Source: Verrucomicrobiota bacterium (GTDB lineage Bacteria; Verrucomicrobiota; Verrucomicrobiia; Limisphaerales; J093). Taken from it: a DNA stretch of 7,376 nt. Shown one piece after another: positions 6,503-7,376 of the stretch. Positions within the stretch are counted from its first letter, which is position 1; each line of letters begins with the position of its first letter. Under the pieces are notes generated by a model that was not told the DNA's origin, did not search any database, and saw only the letters and a program-made list of their open reading frames with translations. The stretch lies in contig RFJD01000121.1 of assembly GCA_003695015.1 (NCBI GenBank), positions 1 to 7,376 on the forward strand. Direction: 5' to 3'. Both the position numbers and the translations under genes were made by a program.

Positions 6503-6581
6503 GAGCCCAGCATGCGCATTCGCCCCTCGGCAGGCAACGCTTCCGGCGCACGGGCGGTTCGCGCCCGCGCCGCCGCCCAAT

Positions 6582-7376
6582 TCATTCGACGGCCAGTCCC
6601 CGGGCCGCCAACACCCGGCGGGTCGGCACATAGCGGGCGATGAATTCGCGGCGAAACTCGCCGAACGTCCCGGCCGCCAAGTGGGTGCGGATTTCCTCCA
6701 TCAGACGCATGTAGAAGTGGGTGTTGTGAATGCTCACCAACCGCAGGCCCAGGATCTCGTGGACGTTGAACAAATGCCGGATGTAGGCGCGGGTGAAGTG
6801 ACGGCAGGCGAAGCAGTCGCAACCCTCCTCGATCGGCGTGAACTCCGCTTTGCAGGCGCCGCCCTTGATGGCGAAGGTGCCCCGCCGGGTGAAGGCGGTG
6901 CCGTTGCGGGCCAGCCGCGTCGGCAGCACGCAATCGAACATGTCGATCCCGCGGGCCACCAGCTCGACGATCTGCGCCGGCGTTCCCAGCCCCATGGCGT
7001 AACGCGGCTTGTCCGGCGGCAGGTGGGGTTCGGACAGCTCGACCGCCTCCATCATCTCCGGCTCCGGTTCGCCCACGCTGACGCCGCCGACCGCGTAGCC
7101 GTCGAACTCCATCGCCACCAGCTCGCGGGCGCAACGCTCCCGCAAGGCCGCGTGGGTCCCGCCCTGGACGATGCCGAAGACCGCCTGCCCTTCGGCGCGC
7201 GGTTGCTCCCGGCATTCGCGCGCCCAACGCAGGGTGCGCTCGACCGCGGCGACCTGTTCCGCCGGTGGCGCGTCGTGCGGCGGGCATTCGTCAAAGACCA
7301 TCGCAATGTCCGATCCCAGCTCCCGCTGGATGGCCATGGCCTCCCGCGGGCCCAGGAACAACGGCGCCCCGTCCAC
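6582..7376 (-). CDS. tgt: Queuine/preQ1 tRNA-ribosyltransferase, C-terminal part (5' end beyond window)
   Basis: The last 264 residues of TGT, which swaps guanine 34 for preQ1 in tRNAs with GUN anticodons (Asp, Asn, His, Tyr) during queuosine synthesis. Visible elements (fragment numbering): DGAPLFLGPREAM at 2-14, SDIAMVFDEC at 22-31 in the substrate pocket, GIVQGG at 68-73, GYAVGGVSVGE at 93-103, YAMGLGTP at 126-133, GIDMFDCVLPTR at 143-154 with the nucleophilic Asp, and zinc ligands C186, C188 and C191 with H217. All key residues in this part are present. The family is usually about 375 residues, so roughly 110 N-terminal residues, including the other catalytic Asp, lie outside. The GTG at 7376 is an internal Val codon at the window edge, not a start. 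A 79-base gap separates it from hprK, so co-transcription is likely. No queA, yajC or secD is visible downstream, where tgt is often grouped with them. Confidence 0.97.
   Translation of the reverse strand: MDGAPLFLGPREAMAIQRELGSDIAMVFDECPPHDAPPAEQVAAVERTLRWARECREQPRAEGQAVFGIVQGGTHAALRERCARELVAMEFDGYAVGGVSVGEPEPEMMEAVELSEPHLPPDKPRYAMGLGTPAQIVELVARGIDMFDCVLPTRLARNGTAFTRRGTFAIKGGACKAEFTPIEEGCDCFACRHFTRAYIRHLFNVHEILGLRLVSIHNTHFYMRLMEEIRTHLAAGTFGEFRREFIARYVPTRRVLAARGLAVE

Noticed and set aside
6503..6631. Upstream extension of hprK to an ATG at 6631
   Set aside because: It would add 43 residues unlike any HPrK and overlap the end of tgt by 50 bases; the ATG at 6502 starts the family-like sequence.
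5594..6643. Plus-strand open frame of 349 codons opposite hprK
   Set aside because: Rich in His, Asp, Val and Arg with no domain; it is the complement of hprK codons. The same applies to the plus-strand frames at 54-899, 918-1934, 1959-2801, 2935-3690, 3578-4210, 3772-4410 and 4935-5642.
7374..7376. GTG at the right edge as the tgt start codon
   Set aside because: It encodes a Val inside the conserved region before DGAPLFLGPR, and about 110 expected N-terminal residues are missing, so the gene simply continues beyond the window.

Overview
The window is GC-rich bacterial chromosome in which every convincing gene lies on the minus strand. Read in the direction of transcription (right to left) the order is: tgt (5' end cut off by the right edge), hprK, a UvrC/Cho-like GIY-YIG nuclease gene, rho, a WYL-domain regulator, and a large secreted glycoside hydrolase gene that runs off the left edge. 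I saw no tRNA, rRNA, CRISPR array, insertion sequence or phage gene. The largest stretch without a confident gene is the 185 bases upstream of rho (4363-4547).

The organism is probably a Gram-negative-type heterotroph that degrades polysaccharides. The Verrucomicrobiota/PVC group is my best guess, from a stand-alone HPr kinase, a Rho with a polar Arg/Asn/Gln-rich tail, and a discoidin/ricin-decorated glycoside hydrolase with a WYL regulator beside it. This is inference from protein style, not a database result.

Region by region: 6582-7376 is the C-terminal part of queuine/preQ1 tRNA-ribosyltransferase. After 79 bases comes hprK (5549-6502), whose stop overlaps the start of the GIY-YIG nuclease gene (4548-5552) in an ATGA, so the two are probably translated together. 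The rho leader (4363-4547) holds a weak promoter-like pair, several small inverted repeats, a hairpin over the best ribosome-binding sequence and a short open frame ending in an ATGA overlap with rho. rho (3127-4362) and the WYL regulator (2061-3107) are 19 bases apart and probably share a transcript. The 111 bases between the regulator and the hydrolase are filled with inverted repeats and include a weak terminator-like hairpin. The hydrolase (1-1949) has a signal peptide, two discoidin-like domains, a ricin-like trefoil and a GH128-type catalytic core with both expected glutamates.

The right two thirds is housekeeping (tRNA modification, carbon-regulation kinase, DNA repair-type nuclease, transcription termination); the left third is accessory carbohydrate use with a possible local regulator. 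I do not see a clearly new multi-gene system. The points most worth checking are the rho leader, a HPr kinase with two substituted active-site positions, a Rho without the usual N-terminal helical domain, and the structured spacer between the WYL regulator and the hydrolase.
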